From Candidatus Zixiibacteriota bacterium (lineage in GTDB: Bacteria > Zixibacteria > MSB-5A5 > GN15 > FEB-12), in NCBI GenBank assembly GCA_022571845.1, contig JACZXB010000001.1, forward strand, positions 62,001 through 126,000: a stretch of DNA of 64,000 nt, given 5' to 3'. Below the pieces are notes generated by a model, which did no database searches, was not told the DNA's origin, and saw only the letters and a list, made by a program, of their open reading frames with translations. Position 1 is the stretch's first letter. Each line of letters begins with the position of its first letter. The position numbers and the translations under genes are program-made. Of this stretch, positions 51,853 through 61,923 are shown in pieces.

Positions 51853-54144
51853 ATGGCACGTTCAAAATCAAAGAGAAACGAAAATAAAAGGCAGAAAATC
51901 TTCGCGCTCTTGTTGCTTTTGGTGGCACTGCTCTGTCTGATATCTCTGATAAGCACTGATTATGTCGATGCCCAAAGAATAACGGGCGAGCTTGACTCGC
52001 ATTTAAGTCCATTTGAGATAAGCTATAGAAATCAAGGCGGTCTTGTCGGAGCCTATCTGGCTTATTTCTTGACCACACTGCTGGGCTGGCTGGCCTATTT
52101 TCTGCCGTTGGGACTCATAGCGACTTCGATTCGGTTGTTTACATCAAGAAAACCATCGATTTTCCGCATCAATACGCTGCTATTATTCTCAATATCTATT
52201 TCAGCGACCCTAATATATAATGTCAACCTCTTTTCCACACCGACTATAAGCGGCAGGCCAGACAGCGCCGGAGGCTTTGTATCAGAGCAGCTGACCCAAC
52301 TCTGCTTATATTTGGTCGGAGAGTTTGGCTCCTACGTTCTGCTAACGGGTGTGATTTTAATAATTATGATTGGATTCAGCTCTTTCAGCTGGAGCTTCCC
52401 CAGCATCAAATGGAATATGAGTTTATTTGGCAAAATGTTTAGAATTCTTACTTCGATTTTGAGTTTCAGGTGGCTGGCAGCTCTTATTTCAGAGTTCAAA
52501 AACAATCCGGTTGACGAAGATGAGAGCGAATATAAAGAGGAAGACCAGGAAGGTCGCTTTTCAGATTCTGGCAATATCCGTGATGAAATTGCTGCAAATG
52601 AGCAAAAAAAGCTCGCTCCTGAACGCCGCCTGACCAAATTTATGCGCTCTGCAGAGCAGTTGCAGCTCAAATCAGTCCAGTACGAATACCCGCCTTTAGA
52701 CCTGCTCGATGATACCATAGAAACTTCTGAGACTACAATAAATACCGAAGAAATGAATCTCTCTGCTGACCTGTTACGAGATGCTCTTGAGTCGTTCGGG
52801 ATATCGATAGAGGGCACTATCAGCAAACAGCCCGGACCGGTAATCACTCGCTATGAATTTAAGCCGGGCTCCGGCATAAAAGTGAGCCAGATTAATAATC
52901 TGGCGGATGATTTAGCGCTGGCACTTCGCGCCCGGCAAATTCGTCTGATTGCGCCAATCCCGGGCAAGGCAGCAGTTGGCGTTGAGATTCCGAATCGGAA
53001 TCCACAGATGGTGAGACTAAAAGAAATTTTAAATTCACCCGAGTTTGCTGATTCTTCCAAGAAGCTGCCATTGGTTCTGGGAAAAACAACTTCCGGCAAA
53101 CCGTTTGTAACCGACCTTGCCAAACTTCCACATCTGCTGATAGCCGGCGCTACCGGCGCAGGCAAATCGGTCTGCTTAAATACAATAATTTCCTCGCTAC
53201 TCTATCGCCTGCATCCGCATCAGATAAGATTTATAATGATTGACCCCAAAATGCTGGAGCTGACCGTTTACTCCGGTATTCCGCATCTGGGGCGACCGGT
53301 AGTTACTGATCCTAAACGCGCCGAAAGGGTATTGTTTGACGCTGTAAAAGAAATGGAGTCTCGCTACCGGAAACTGGCAGCGGCCGGAGTTCGAAGCATT
53401 GATGACTTTAATAAACGGCAGGACAGCGCCGATCAAAGAATGCCATATATAGTCATAGTTGTTGATGAATTGGCCGATTTGACGATGTCTTCAGGTTCTA
53501 ATAAAATCGAATTGCAGATTACAAGATTAGCTCAAATGGCCCGAGCAGTCGGCATTCATCTGATACTGGCAACCCAGAGACCATCAGTCGATGTCATTAC
53601 CGGTATCATAAAGGCTAACTTCCCTTCACGGATTGCTTTTCAGGTATCTTCAAAAGTTGATTCTCGGACGATTATCGATGCCAACGGCGCTGAGAAACTT
53701 CTCGGTTTAGGCGATATGTTATTCTTGCCATCTGGGCAGCCGCAGCCAACCAGAATTCACGGCGCTTATACCAGCAACGATGAAACCGATAAGATTGTCG
53801 AGTTCATCAATAGTCAGGGACTGGAGATGATGGCGCTGGAGGGAATCACTCAGGCAACCGGTGAGGCCACTGAAGCAGAAATAGACTTGGGCGACCCCCT
53901 ATTTAAAGAAGCCTGCGATGTTGTAGTCAGACAGAAACAGGGCTCCGTATCGCTTCTTCAGAGAAGACTTGGAATCGGCTACCAGCGGGCAGCTAGGCTG
54001 ATAGATAAACTTGAACTGGCCGGAATTGTTTCGACTTTTGACGGCTCAAAAGCCAGAGAGGTGCTGGTTGACAAAGCCTACATTGACACTATATTCAATC
54101 AGCAAACATCTTCAGCCGCAACAACTTCCGAATTGAACCAATAA
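51853..54144 (+). CDS. ftsK: DNA translocase FtsK/SpoIIIE
   Basis: Membrane-anchored motor that pumps chromosome ends through the division septum; 763 residues. Four or so transmembrane segments lie in the first 175 residues. A short acidic linker (about 215-255) leads to the motor: the alpha domain from about residue 300 (LESFGISIEGTISKQPGPVITRYEF), Walker A GATGAGKSV (about 433-441) and Walker B YIVIVVDELADL (about 533-544). The C-terminal gamma winged helix (about 680-740) reads QGSVSLLQRRLGIGYQRAAR and recognises chromosome orienting sequences. The linker is short, more like SpoIIIE than E. coli FtsK. Confidence 0.96.
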   Translation: MARSKSKRNENKRQKIFALLLLLVALLCLISLISTDYVDAQRITGELDSHLSPFEISYRNQGGLVGAYLAYFLTTLLGWLAYFLPLGLIATSIRLFTSRKPSIFRINTLLLFSISISATLIYNVNLFSTPTISGRPDSAGGFVSEQLTQLCLYLVGEFGSYVLLTGVILIIMIGFSSFSWSFPSIKWNMSLFGKMFRILTSILSFRWLAALISEFKNNPVDEDESEYKEEDQEGRFSDSGNIRDEIAANEQKKLAPERRLTKFMRSAEQLQLKSVQYEYPPLDLLDDTIETSETTINTEEMNLSADLLRDALESFGISIEGTISKQPGPVITRYEFKPGSGIKVSQINNLADDLALALRARQIRLIAPIPGKAAVGVEIPNRNPQMVRLKEILNSPEFADSSKKLPLVLGKTTSGKPFVTDLAKLPHLLIAGATGAGKSVCLNTIISSLLYRLHPHQIRFIMIDPKMLELTVYSGIPHLGRPVVTDPKRAERVLFDAVKEMESRYRKLAAAGVRSIDDFNKRQDSADQRMPYIVIVVDELADLTMSSGSNKIELQITRLAQMARAVGIHLILATQRPSVDVITGIIKANFPSRIAFQVSSKVDSRTIIDANGAEKLLGLGDMLFLPSGQPQPTRIHGAYTSNDETDKIVEFINSQGLEMMALEGITQATGEATEAEIDLGDPLFKEACDVVVRQKQGSVSLLQRRLGIGYQRAARLIDKLELAGIVSTFDGSKAREVLVDKAYIDTIFNQQTSSAATTSELNQ

Positions 54145-54167
54145 TAGAGCCGTGCCGTATAATTCAT

Positions 54168-54776
54168 ATGCAAACTTTTCTATTCAGTTTAGTCTTATTA
54201 TTGGCTCAAAGTAATCTGGTTCGACCGCAATCAGACGCTCTTGAGGCTGTCAAATCAAAATTTTCAGATGGCAACTGTACTTATTTCGAATTCGCAAATA
54301 TTATTGAGTCGAAAATTTTTGGTGTCATTGATACTATCCATGGCTCAGCCTATATAGCCAAAGACGGCCGATACAAGATTGAAATAGGTAGTGACGTTTT
54401 TCTTTATGATGGGTCGCTACTATATACTTATTTTTTGGAAACCAATCAGCTCATCATTGAAAAACCGGACTCCGGCAAACTGGTTTCCGATGAGATTTCG
54501 TTTGTCATCAAGCTCGATGAATGGTATGATTCTAAGGCTAATTCTAAGAATAGCTATGCTTTAACGAAAAGAGAAGGAGTCGAAGGCGATATTCCGGATT
54601 CACTTGAACTGATTACAAATTTCGTAGATTCGACAATTGCGGAAATCTGGTATTTTGATATAAACGAAGATATTAACAGAGTAAAATTTTTAAAACAGAA
54701 AACAGACTCAATTTGCTCTGTAAAACGCTTTGAACCGGATTTTCCGGATTCTGTTGAGAAAGTCAAACTTTATTAG
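54168..54776 (+). CDS. LolA-like outer-membrane lipoprotein carrier protein
   Basis: Small secreted protein of 202 residues; signal peptide 1 to about 20. The body resembles the LolA fold (unclosed beta-barrel): ALEAVKSKFSDGNCTYFEFA, then GSAYIAKDGRYKIEIGSDVFLYDGSLLYTYF, the place of the typical LolA motif (PGRFRxxYxxPxxxxxxxDGxxLW), then LIIEKPDSGKL. It would carry lipoproteins across the periplasm. Sequence similarity is weak, as usual for LolA outside proteobacteria. Its position right after ftsK matches the common ftsK-lolA gene order, which supports the call. Confidence 0.78.
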   Translation: MQTFLFSLVLLLAQSNLVRPQSDALEAVKSKFSDGNCTYFEFANIIESKIFGVIDTIHGSAYIAKDGRYKIEIGSDVFLYDGSLLYTYFLETNQLIIEKPDSGKLVSDEISFVIKLDEWYDSKANSKNSYALTKREGVEGDIPDSLELITNFVDSTIAEIWYFDINEDINRVKFLKQKTDSICSVKRFEPDFPDSVEKVKLY

Positions 54777-54779
54777 AAG

Positions 54780-56108
54780 ATGAATTTCTATATCCATAAA
54801 TTAGGCTGCCCCAAAAACGATGTCGATGCCGATTACATTGCGGCCAGACTGATTGCCGAGGGACACACTCCGGTCGGTTCACCCGACAGGGCCGAGTCTA
54901 TTATTGTTAATACCTGCGGCTTTATACTTGAGGCCAAAGAAGAATCAATAAACGCAATTTTGAATCTTTCTGAATTCAAAAAAACGGGAATACTAAAATC
55001 TCTTTATGCCGCCGGCTGTCTGACGCAGCGCAACGGCGACGAACTCCTCAAGGGAATCCCCGAACTTGACGGTGCTTTCGGCCACGGCGCGCTCAACTCC
55101 ATCGCCAAAGCAGTCAGCACTTCGGCCCGATTTGATAAGACAATTAAACTTGAAACCCGCAAACTGGGCTATTTGAATTTCCGGAATAGATTTATCTCAG
55201 ATGACTGGCCGTATTCATATCTGAAGATTTCCGATGGCTGCGATCGTCCTTGCACTTACTGTGCCATTCCTAAAATGCGGGGGAGATATCGGAGCAGACC
55301 GCTTGATTCGATTATCAAAGAGGCCGAATTTTTGGCGCAAAACGGCAAAAAAGAATTGATACTGGTATCTCAGGAAGCCACACTCTGGGGATATGACCTC
55401 AAAGACCGCCCCAATACTATTACTCTTCTTAAAGCGCTGGAACAGGTTGACGGTATTGACTGGATACGACTCTTATACTTATATCCAGGGCAGGTCGAAG
55501 AAAATCTCATAGAATATATGGCTGAAGACAACAAAACCCTGAACTACTATGATTTGCCCCTTCAGCACGTCAACAGCGAAATCTTATCAAGAATGAAGCG
55601 GCTGGTAGACAGACCCCGAATCGACAAACTATTAGACAAAATAAGAAGAACCAGCAACCATGCGGTCATCCGTACTACTTTTATTGTGGGTTTCCCCGGA
55701 GAAACCAAAAAACAATTCAATGAACTTTATGATTTTGTATCTGAAAATAGACTCGACCGCATGGGAGTTTTCCGTTACTCACCCGAAGACGGCACACCAG
55801 CAGAAAAACTAAGCGGTCAGATTCCGGAAAAAGTTAAAGTAGAAAGAATGGACGCACTGATGAACCTTCAGCGGGACATTGCTTTCGAAAACAATAACAA
55901 TCTAATCGGTACTGTTCAGAAAGTTCTGGTTGATGAAATTAACTCTGAGCAAATTGCAATCGGTCGCACCTATGCCGATTGTCCTGAAATCGATCAGGAA
56001 GTAAAGATATATGGTGACAGCTGCCAGGTCGGCGGCTTTTATAACGTATTGATTGACGAATCAGATGGATATGATTTACGAGGAACCGTAACCGGAGAAC
56101 AGTTATGA
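54780..56108 (+). CDS. rimO: Ribosomal protein S12 methylthiotransferase
   Basis: Radical-SAM enzyme that adds a methylthio group to Asp of ribosomal protein S12; 442 residues. The N-terminal UPF0004 domain holds three cluster Cys: KLGCPKNDVDAD, NTCGFILEAKEESI and AGCLTQRNGDEL. The radical-SAM motif is CDRPCTYCAIPKMRGRYRSR with Cys at 154, 158 and 161. A C-terminal TRAM domain ends CQVGGFYNVLI. The N-terminal sequence LGCPKNxVDAD and overall length fit RimO rather than MiaB. It starts 3 bases after the LolA-like gene and overlaps the transglycosylase gene by 4. Confidence 0.94.
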   Translation: MNFYIHKLGCPKNDVDADYIAARLIAEGHTPVGSPDRAESIIVNTCGFILEAKEESINAILNLSEFKKTGILKSLYAAGCLTQRNGDELLKGIPELDGAFGHGALNSIAKAVSTSARFDKTIKLETRKLGYLNFRNRFISDDWPYSYLKISDGCDRPCTYCAIPKMRGRYRSRPLDSIIKEAEFLAQNGKKELILVSQEATLWGYDLKDRPNTITLLKALEQVDGIDWIRLLYLYPGQVEENLIEYMAEDNKTLNYYDLPLQHVNSEILSRMKRLVDRPRIDKLLDKIRRTSNHAVIRTTFIVGFPGETKKQFNELYDFVSENRLDRMGVFRYSPEDGTPAEKLSGQIPEKVKVERMDALMNLQRDIAFENNNNLIGTVQKVLVDEINSEQIAIGRTYADCPEIDQEVKIYGDSCQVGGFYNVLIDESDGYDLRGTVTGEQL

Positions 56109-56749
56109 TTCAATATGATAAACTGGGAATCTTTCTTTCCAAACCGATTGCCTTGCTGCTTATGCTGATATACCTACTGCAATCGGCATTGTTGATTTAT
56201 CTCATCAAGGACAAATTTGATTTGGAGCAGCAGATCAATTTTCAGCAGAAACGGATTTCTGAACTTGAAGAGAAACTCCAGATATTCAAAGCTATTGATG
56301 ATTTTCAAATCGGTTTCAGCGATGAAGAAGTCCAACAGCTTGCAGAAGTAATCTATAGCGAAAGCAAAAAATATCAATACGATCCGCTGTTCATAATGGC
56401 GGTTATCCTGACAGAGTCATCGTTTAAGAAGGGTCAGCGTTCATCATACGGCGCCAGAGGACTTATGCAGGTGGTGCCATTTGTTGGCAAAGATGTAGCC
56501 CCCCGGGCCGGCGTAGACTGGACAGGCAAGGGAACATTATTTGAACCTAAAAGTAATATCAAATTGGGGACGCACCATCTGTTTGAACAGATACTGAAAT
56601 TTGGAGATGTCAAAAAGGCAATAGTGGCCTACAATGTAGGCGAGGGAACGCTAAGAAAATTAATGAGAAAGCAAAAGCCGTTGCCTCAAAATTACCTGAA
56701 TAAAGTGCTAAAAAATTACGATATGCTGAAGGAGACGTACCGAACTTGA
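56105..56749 (+). CDS. Membrane-anchored lytic transglycosylase (SLT domain)
   Basis: Peptidoglycan-cleaving enzyme of 214 residues. A signal anchor occupies residues ~13-35, followed by a short coiled coil (about 38-58) and the SLT/lysozyme-like domain (about 75-205). The catalytic Glu is in AVILTESSF, followed by the family signatures YGARGLMQVVPFVG, NIKLGTHHL and AIVAYNVGEGT. The single anchor would hold it on the periplasmic face of the inner membrane. It overlaps rimO by 4 bases (ATGA) and bamD by 4 (TTGA). Confidence 0.92.
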   Translation: MIQYDKLGIFLSKPIALLLMLIYLLQSALLIYLIKDKFDLEQQINFQQKRISELEEKLQIFKAIDDFQIGFSDEEVQQLAEVIYSESKKYQYDPLFIMAVILTESSFKKGQRSSYGARGLMQVVPFVGKDVAPRAGVDWTGKGTLFEPKSNIKLGTHHLFEQILKFGDVKKAIVAYNVGEGTLRKLMRKQKPLPQNYLNKVLKNYDMLKETYRT

Positions 56750-57687
56750 CAATTTCTACCCCGACTTATTTCATCCGGCTGCTTTTGACATTATTAATAA
56801 TTTCGGCGATGGCAATAGGCTGCGGTGGCAGACCGAGCCTGACTAATATGCCGGCCAAGGAATTACTCGACCTGGGCCTCAAAGAATACGAAAACAGAAA
56901 GTACCTTAACGCCATAGAAATATTTCAGACCGTGGTATACAATCATCCCGGCAATTCCGTAGTCGATACCGCCCAATATCACCTGGCTCTGGCCTATCTT
57001 GGCAACAAAGATTATGAAGTAGCTGCTGTTGAGTTTAACCGGCTGGCGCTCAATTATCCTTCGAGCGCCTATTTTGAAAACGCTATCTTTATGAGAGCTG
57101 TCTCTTATTTTGAGGGAACTCCAAAGCATTACGGACTAGACCAATCTGAACTTGTGGTAGCAATCAAGCAGCTCGAAGATTTCTTAATAGATTTTCCGGA
57201 ATCTCATCTGATTGCCGATGCCCAGACCTACTTAAAAGCGGCCAATACTCGCCTCGCCTATAAATATTATAAGAGTGCTGTTGTCTATCGTCATATCGGG
57301 GCCTATAGAGCTGCCAAAAAGTACTATCAGATAGTTATAGACGACTATACCAATTCTGAGTATGTCGCCAATGCTGTTTTTGAATATGCAGAAATGGACT
57401 TTACCATTGGAAACTATGCCGAGGCCCACACGGCCTTTGAAAATTTCCTGATCATCTTCCCTGAACACGAATTAGCCCGGGAGGCTAAGAAGAAAGCTAC
57501 TGAAGCATCTTTTAAAAGCGGGATTTCCGCATTTAACAAAGGGCAGATGGACAGCGCTAAAGAAAGATTTGAATCATTTATCAAAGAGTATCCGAATGAT
57601 GACCGTGTGAGCAGCGCTAAAGAATACCTGAGTCTGATAGCAGACAAACAGAGTATGCTCTCACAGGATCAACATGCCGAATCCTGA
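56746..57687 (+). CDS. bamD: Outer-membrane assembly lipoprotein BamD-like (TPR)
   Basis: Lipoprotein of the beta-barrel assembly machinery, 313 residues, starting at TTG 56746, which overlaps the previous stop. The lipobox reads AMAIGC (Cys near residue 26). It is followed by tetratricopeptide-like helical repeats: LLDLGLKEYENRKYLNAIEI, YHLALAYLGNKDYEVAAVEF, DAQTYLKAANTRLAYKYYKS, and so on to residue ~305. BamD normally has about 240-280 residues with five TPRs; this one is longer by about one repeat. It overlaps nadD by 14 bases. Confidence 0.88.
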   Translation: MTISTPTYFIRLLLTLLIISAMAIGCGGRPSLTNMPAKELLDLGLKEYENRKYLNAIEIFQTVVYNHPGNSVVDTAQYHLALAYLGNKDYEVAAVEFNRLALNYPSSAYFENAIFMRAVSYFEGTPKHYGLDQSELVVAIKQLEDFLIDFPESHLIADAQTYLKAANTRLAYKYYKSAVVYRHIGAYRAAKKYYQIVIDDYTNSEYVANAVFEYAEMDFTIGNYAEAHTAFENFLIIFPEHELAREAKKKATEASFKSGISAFNKGQMDSAKERFESFIKEYPNDDRVSSAKEYLSLIADKQSMLSQDQHAES

Positions 57688-58276
57688 AAACGGCAGCAAA
57701 TGGGGTATTCTTGGGGGCAGTTTTGACCCGATCCATAATGGCCACATCAATCTTGCTAACTCGGTTTGCAGTAAAAAGAAGCTCGATGGTGTTCTAGTAG
57801 TTCCGGCAGTAAAACACCCCAACAAAAACCGCCTAAGCGAAGCAAACTATTCAGACCGGGTTGCTATGTTAAAAGCAGCCCTTTTGGGAATGACGGAATT
57901 TTTGATATGCGAAATTGAAGCAGAAGAGAGTCTCTCCGGTTATACGATTGATACTGTTCGAGCACTTAAAAAGCGATTCCCGAAAGTTAAATTCTACTTT
58001 ATTATCGGTTCGGATAATATCAGTATAATAGACAACTGGTATATGGCTGAAGAATTAATATCGGAAGTTGAATTTATTGCCGGAACCCGCCCCGGCTCTG
58101 GCAATGCTGATAAATCCCAATTGCCGGTTGAGCTGATTGGAATACCGGAGCTTGATATTTCATCGAGTGAAATTCGTAAAATGATTAAGAGCGGATGTTC
58201 TTTTGAAGAACTAACAGATTATGTTCCGGCAAGCGCTGCTGAATATATTCTCAAAAAAGGTATTTACAACAAGTGA
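57674..58276 (+). CDS. nadD: Nicotinate-nucleotide adenylyltransferase
   Basis: Makes nicotinic acid adenine dinucleotide in NAD synthesis; 200 residues. The nucleotidyltransferase motif WGILGGSFDPIHNGHINLA includes the HxGH pair (about residues 23-26). Further landmarks are LVVPAVKHPNKN, SGYTIDTVRALK, FIIGSDNISIIDNW and the C-terminal ISSSEIRKMIKSG (second signature ISSTxIR). The ATG at 57674 lies inside the end of bamD. Its stop overlaps the polA GTG start (GTGA). Confidence 0.95.
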   Translation: MPNPENGSKWGILGGSFDPIHNGHINLANSVCSKKKLDGVLVVPAVKHPNKNRLSEANYSDRVAMLKAALLGMTEFLICEIEAEESLSGYTIDTVRALKKRFPKVKFYFIIGSDNISIIDNWYMAEELISEVEFIAGTRPGSGNADKSQLPVELIGIPELDISSSEIRKMIKSGCSFEELTDYVPASAAEYILKKGIYNK

Positions 58277-60993
58277 GCGCCAAGAAAAACAGGCTCTATC
58301 TCATAGACGGCTACGCCTTAATCTACAGAGCTTATTTCGCATTTATCCGAAACCCTCTGTTTAACTCCAAAGGTGAAAACACATCCGCCATCTTTGGCTT
58401 TGTAAATTCTCTGCTTAAGATTATTCGAGACGAACAGCCTGATTACATAGCAGTAGTGCTTGACACCAAAAAACCTACCTTCCGTCATGAAAAATATGCC
58501 GAGTACAAGTCTACCCGAGCCAAGATGCCAGATGATCTGGTAACCCAGATTCCCAAAATCCGTCAGGCAATTGAGGCCTTTCGTATTCCTATTATAGAAA
58601 AGGACGGTTTTGAGGCGGACGACATTATCGGAACCTTTGCAATTAAAGCAGCCAAGCAAGGCTGCCAGGTCTGGTGTGTGACAGGCGACAAAGATTTCTT
58701 CCAGTTAGTAGGTGATAACATCGGCATCTTATATCCGGGTAAAAAAGCGGGCATATATAACAAAATGGGACCCCAAGAAGTTAAAGAAAAGTTTGGCGTC
58801 TATCCTGAAAGAGTAATCGACAAACTGGCTCTGATGGGTGACAGCTCTGACAATATTCCCGGTGTACCCGGCATAGGACCCAAAACTGCAGACAGTCTGC
58901 TGGCGCAATTCGATACCCTCGAAGATATTCTTGGCTCTTATGAACAGATAACAGCCAAGGGAGTGCGCGACAAGATTGCTAATAATATAGAAAGTGCCAG
59001 GCTGTCCAAGGAACTGGTGACAATACATCTTGAAGTACCGGTCCCATTTGAATTAGATAAATTAAAAATTCAGCAACCGGATAAGGCTGCTGCTAGAAAA
59101 TTGTTCAAAGAGCTGGAGTTCAACCGGCTGGCCAAAGAATTCACGCCTGAGGCAGATGCAAAACATATAGAAGCAATCGAAGTCAAGAAGCAAAAACTTA
59201 ATTATATCCAGATAACGAATCTTGGAGAACTGAAAGAACTGATTAAGAAACTCAGAACTTGTAAAGAAGTAGCAGTCGATACAGAGACGTCATCTCTTGA
59301 TACCCGTGAAGCTGTCTTAGTTGGTGTTTCTTTATCAAGCGCTGCCGGCACAGCTTATTATATTCCAATCGCGCATGAAGATAAAACACAAAATTTGCCA
59401 TACGACCAGACAATTGCAGAACTAAAAAAGCTCCTGGAAGATAAGAAAGTTCAGAAGTTTGGACAGAACCTTAAATATGATCTTGAGATATTTCATGAGA
59501 ACAGTCTGAATATAGATCCAATCAGTTTTGATACGATGATTGCCTCGTATCTGACTGACTCTCTGTCACGTGAACATTCGCTTACTTTTTTGGCAAGGAA
59601 ATATTTTGATTACCAGATGCAGCCAATAACAGATTTAATCGGCAGCGGCAAAAACCAGAAGAGTTTTGCAACTGTACCTGTTAAAGAAGCGGTCTTTTAC
59701 GCCGCCGAAGACGCTGACTACACTTTCAGACTTCGAGGTAAACTCGCACCATTAATTGAACAAAACGAAATGCATAATCTCTATTACAATATAGAGCTGC
59801 CGCTGGTGCGCATTCTGGCAGATATGGAAGAAACAGGGATCAGAGTAGACCCGCATTTCTTAGGCGAACTCTCAAAAAAAGCTGAAACAGAGCTGGACAA
59901 AAGTACAAAGAGCATTTATAAGATAGCCGGGGGAGAGTTCAATATAAACTCTACGCAGCAGCTTTCACATATTCTATTTGATAAACTTGGACTGCCAACA
60001 AAAGGGAGGACCGCCAAAAAAACCGGCTACTCGACCGATGTTCGCGTACTGGAAGAACTGGCCGAACTTCACGAACTACCTAAAATAATTCTCGATTACA
60101 GACAGTTAACAAAACTCAAGAATACCTATATTGACGCTCTTCCAAAGCTAATATCAGAAAAGACCGGCCGGGTGCATACTTCCTTCAATCAGACAATAGC
60201 CGCCACCGGCAGGCTGTCATCGACAAACCCAAACCTTCAGAATATTCCTGTTCGCACAGAAGAGGGACGTAGAATTAGAAAAGCGTTTATACCCAGAGAC
60301 AAAGACCACGTTTTACTGATAGCCGATTATTCGCAGATTGAATTGCGATTACTAGCGCACTACTCCGGAGACAAGGTTTTGGTCAAAGCCTTTGTAAATT
60401 CCGAAGATATCCACACCCGCACAGCCGCCGAAGTTTACAATGTAAAAATCGACAAGGTCACTCCGGATATGCGGCGCTCTGCCAAAACCGCCAATTTCGC
60501 CATCATTTACGGAGTCTCGGCATACGGGCTGTCACAACAATCTGAGCTAAATCTTGAGCAGTCAAAAGAGTTCATTGAGATGTATTTTAAAAGGTATTCT
60601 GGCTTAAGAAAATATATGGATGAGACTATCGCCTTCGCCAAAGAGAAGGGCTATGTCACTACCATGTTCAATCGCAGGCGATTAATTCCTCAGATTAACG
60701 ATAAAAATTACGTTGTCAGACAAAACGCCGAGAGAGTAGCTATCAACACTCCCTTACAGGGAACTGCTGCCGAAATCATCAAAATTGCGATGATAAAGAT
60801 TTACAAAAAAATGGCCGGAATGAAATCAAAGATGGTTCTTCAGGTTCACGACGAACTCATTTTTGACACCCATAAGGACGAACTGGAAGCATTACAGCCC
60901 CTTGTCAAAACCGAGATGGAAAAGGCAGTTAAACTAAAAGTACCGGTAGTAGTAGACACCGGCTTCGGTAACAACTGGCTGGATGCAAAATAA
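58273..60993 (+). CDS. polA: DNA polymerase I
   Basis: Repair and Okazaki-fragment polymerase; 906 residues from GTG 58273. There are three domains. The 5' nuclease (1 to about 290) has LYLIDGYALIYRAYFAF, the acidic cluster FEADDIIGTFA, and GDSSDNIPGVPGIGPKTA. The 3'-5' proofreading domain (about 305-490) retains its catalytic acids: AVDTETSSLD, NLKYDLEIF and YAAEDADYTFRL. The polymerase domain (about 530-906) has RLSSTNPNLQNIPVRTEEG, LLIADYSQIELRLLAH, RRSAKTANFAIIYGVSAYGL and LQVHDELIFD. All activities look intact, which is not true of every bacterial PolA. It ends the rimO-to-polA gene run. Confidence 0.97.
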   Translation: MSAKKNRLYLIDGYALIYRAYFAFIRNPLFNSKGENTSAIFGFVNSLLKIIRDEQPDYIAVVLDTKKPTFRHEKYAEYKSTRAKMPDDLVTQIPKIRQAIEAFRIPIIEKDGFEADDIIGTFAIKAAKQGCQVWCVTGDKDFFQLVGDNIGILYPGKKAGIYNKMGPQEVKEKFGVYPERVIDKLALMGDSSDNIPGVPGIGPKTADSLLAQFDTLEDILGSYEQITAKGVRDKIANNIESARLSKELVTIHLEVPVPFELDKLKIQQPDKAAARKLFKELEFNRLAKEFTPEADAKHIEAIEVKKQKLNYIQITNLGELKELIKKLRTCKEVAVDTETSSLDTREAVLVGVSLSSAAGTAYYIPIAHEDKTQNLPYDQTIAELKKLLEDKKVQKFGQNLKYDLEIFHENSLNIDPISFDTMIASYLTDSLSREHSLTFLARKYFDYQMQPITDLIGSGKNQKSFATVPVKEAVFYAAEDADYTFRLRGKLAPLIEQNEMHNLYYNIELPLVRILADMEETGIRVDPHFLGELSKKAETELDKSTKSIYKIAGGEFNINSTQQLSHILFDKLGLPTKGRTAKKTGYSTDVRVLEELAELHELPKIILDYRQLTKLKNTYIDALPKLISEKTGRVHTSFNQTIAATGRLSSTNPNLQNIPVRTEEGRRIRKAFIPRDKDHVLLIADYSQIELRLLAHYSGDKVLVKAFVNSEDIHTRTAAEVYNVKIDKVTPDMRRSAKTANFAIIYGVSAYGLSQQSELNLEQSKEFIEMYFKRYSGLRKYMDETIAFAKEKGYVTTMFNRRRLIPQINDKNYVVRQNAERVAINTPLQGTAAEIIKIAMIKIYKKMAGMKSKMVLQVHDELIFDTHKDELEALQPLVKTEMEKAVKLKVPVVVDTGFGNNWLDAK

Positions 60994-61029
60994 TAGAGGA
61001 ACCTCTATCCATAATAGTATGTTTCTATT

Positions 61030-61923
61030 ATGATGACTTATTGCAAATTTACAACCTACTTGAGAAATTTTGCCCTGACACTTCTTCTCAGCAGCGCAAT
61101 CCTCCAGAGCTGCAGCGAAAAAGAAATTGCTATTACGATGGACGAGCCTGAGAGCACAGTCATACGAGTACCATCGGACTTACCTACCATCCAGGCGGCC
61201 GTCACTGCTGCATCTGACAATGATACGATTCTGGTAGCACCGGGAATTTACAGCGGCGAAGGCAACAGAGATATTATCATTGAAGGTAAATCCGTGGTTA
61301 TCATGGCAGAGCAAGACGCCTCTTCAACAGTGATTGATTGTGAGGGCAATGAAAATGAGCCTCACCGTGCCTTCATAATAAGAAATCAGGAGAGCTCAAA
61401 TACAATTATAGAAGGATTCACAATCCGAGGAGGATATAATACATCTGGCGCTGCTATATACTGCACGTCTGCTTCGCCCACATTCAAGTTTTGTATATTC
61501 TACGACAATCAGTCGACCTTAAGTGGCGGTGCCATCCGCTGTAAGAACTCCTCGCCTTCATTAATCAACTGCACTTTCGTTGCCAACTCTGCCCGGACCG
61601 GCGGCGCAATTTTCGGACTGGCTTCGTCATCGCCTTATCTCGAAAACTGCATTATTGCTTTTTCCGGAAGTGGCGAGTCGATTGCAACTGCCGATGGTAG
61701 CAGCCAGCCGTTACTTGCCTGCTGTAATATATTCGGAAATGCCGGCGGCGATTGGGAAAGATCAATATCAGACCAGGCTAACTCCGATGGTAACCTGTCT
61801 GTCGATCCCCAATTTTGTGATCTTGACAATTCAATATTTTCATTAAAATCCGGCTCCCCTTGTGCACCAGACAACAATAGCTGCGGCAGGCTAATCGGTG
61901 CCTTACCAGTTGAATGTAACTAA
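61030..61923 (+). CDS. Right-handed parallel beta-helix lipoprotein
   Basis: Surface or periplasmic lipoprotein of 297 residues. ATG at 61030 (or the next codon, 61033) begins a lipoprotein signal ending LQSC (Cys near residue 28). A DUF1565-like opening (VPSDLPTIQAAVTAASDNDT) leads into pectate-lyase-like coils of about 22 residues: EGFTIRGGYNTSGAAIYCTS, TFKFCIFYDNQSTLSGGAI, SLINCTFVANSARTGGAIF, YLENCIIAFSG. This pattern is common in secreted proteins of FCB-group bacteria. No catalytic residues recognised; it may bind polysaccharide. It stands alone, 37 bases after polA. Confidence 0.85.
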   Translation: MMTYCKFTTYLRNFALTLLLSSAILQSCSEKEIAITMDEPESTVIRVPSDLPTIQAAVTAASDNDTILVAPGIYSGEGNRDIIIEGKSVVIMAEQDASSTVIDCEGNENEPHRAFIIRNQESSNTIIEGFTIRGGYNTSGAAIYCTSASPTFKFCIFYDNQSTLSGGAIRCKNSSPSLINCTFVANSARTGGAIFGLASSSPYLENCIIAFSGSGESIATADGSSQPLLACCNIFGNAGGDWERSISDQANSDGNLSVDPQFCDLDNSIFSLKSGSPCAPDNNSCGRLIGALPVECN

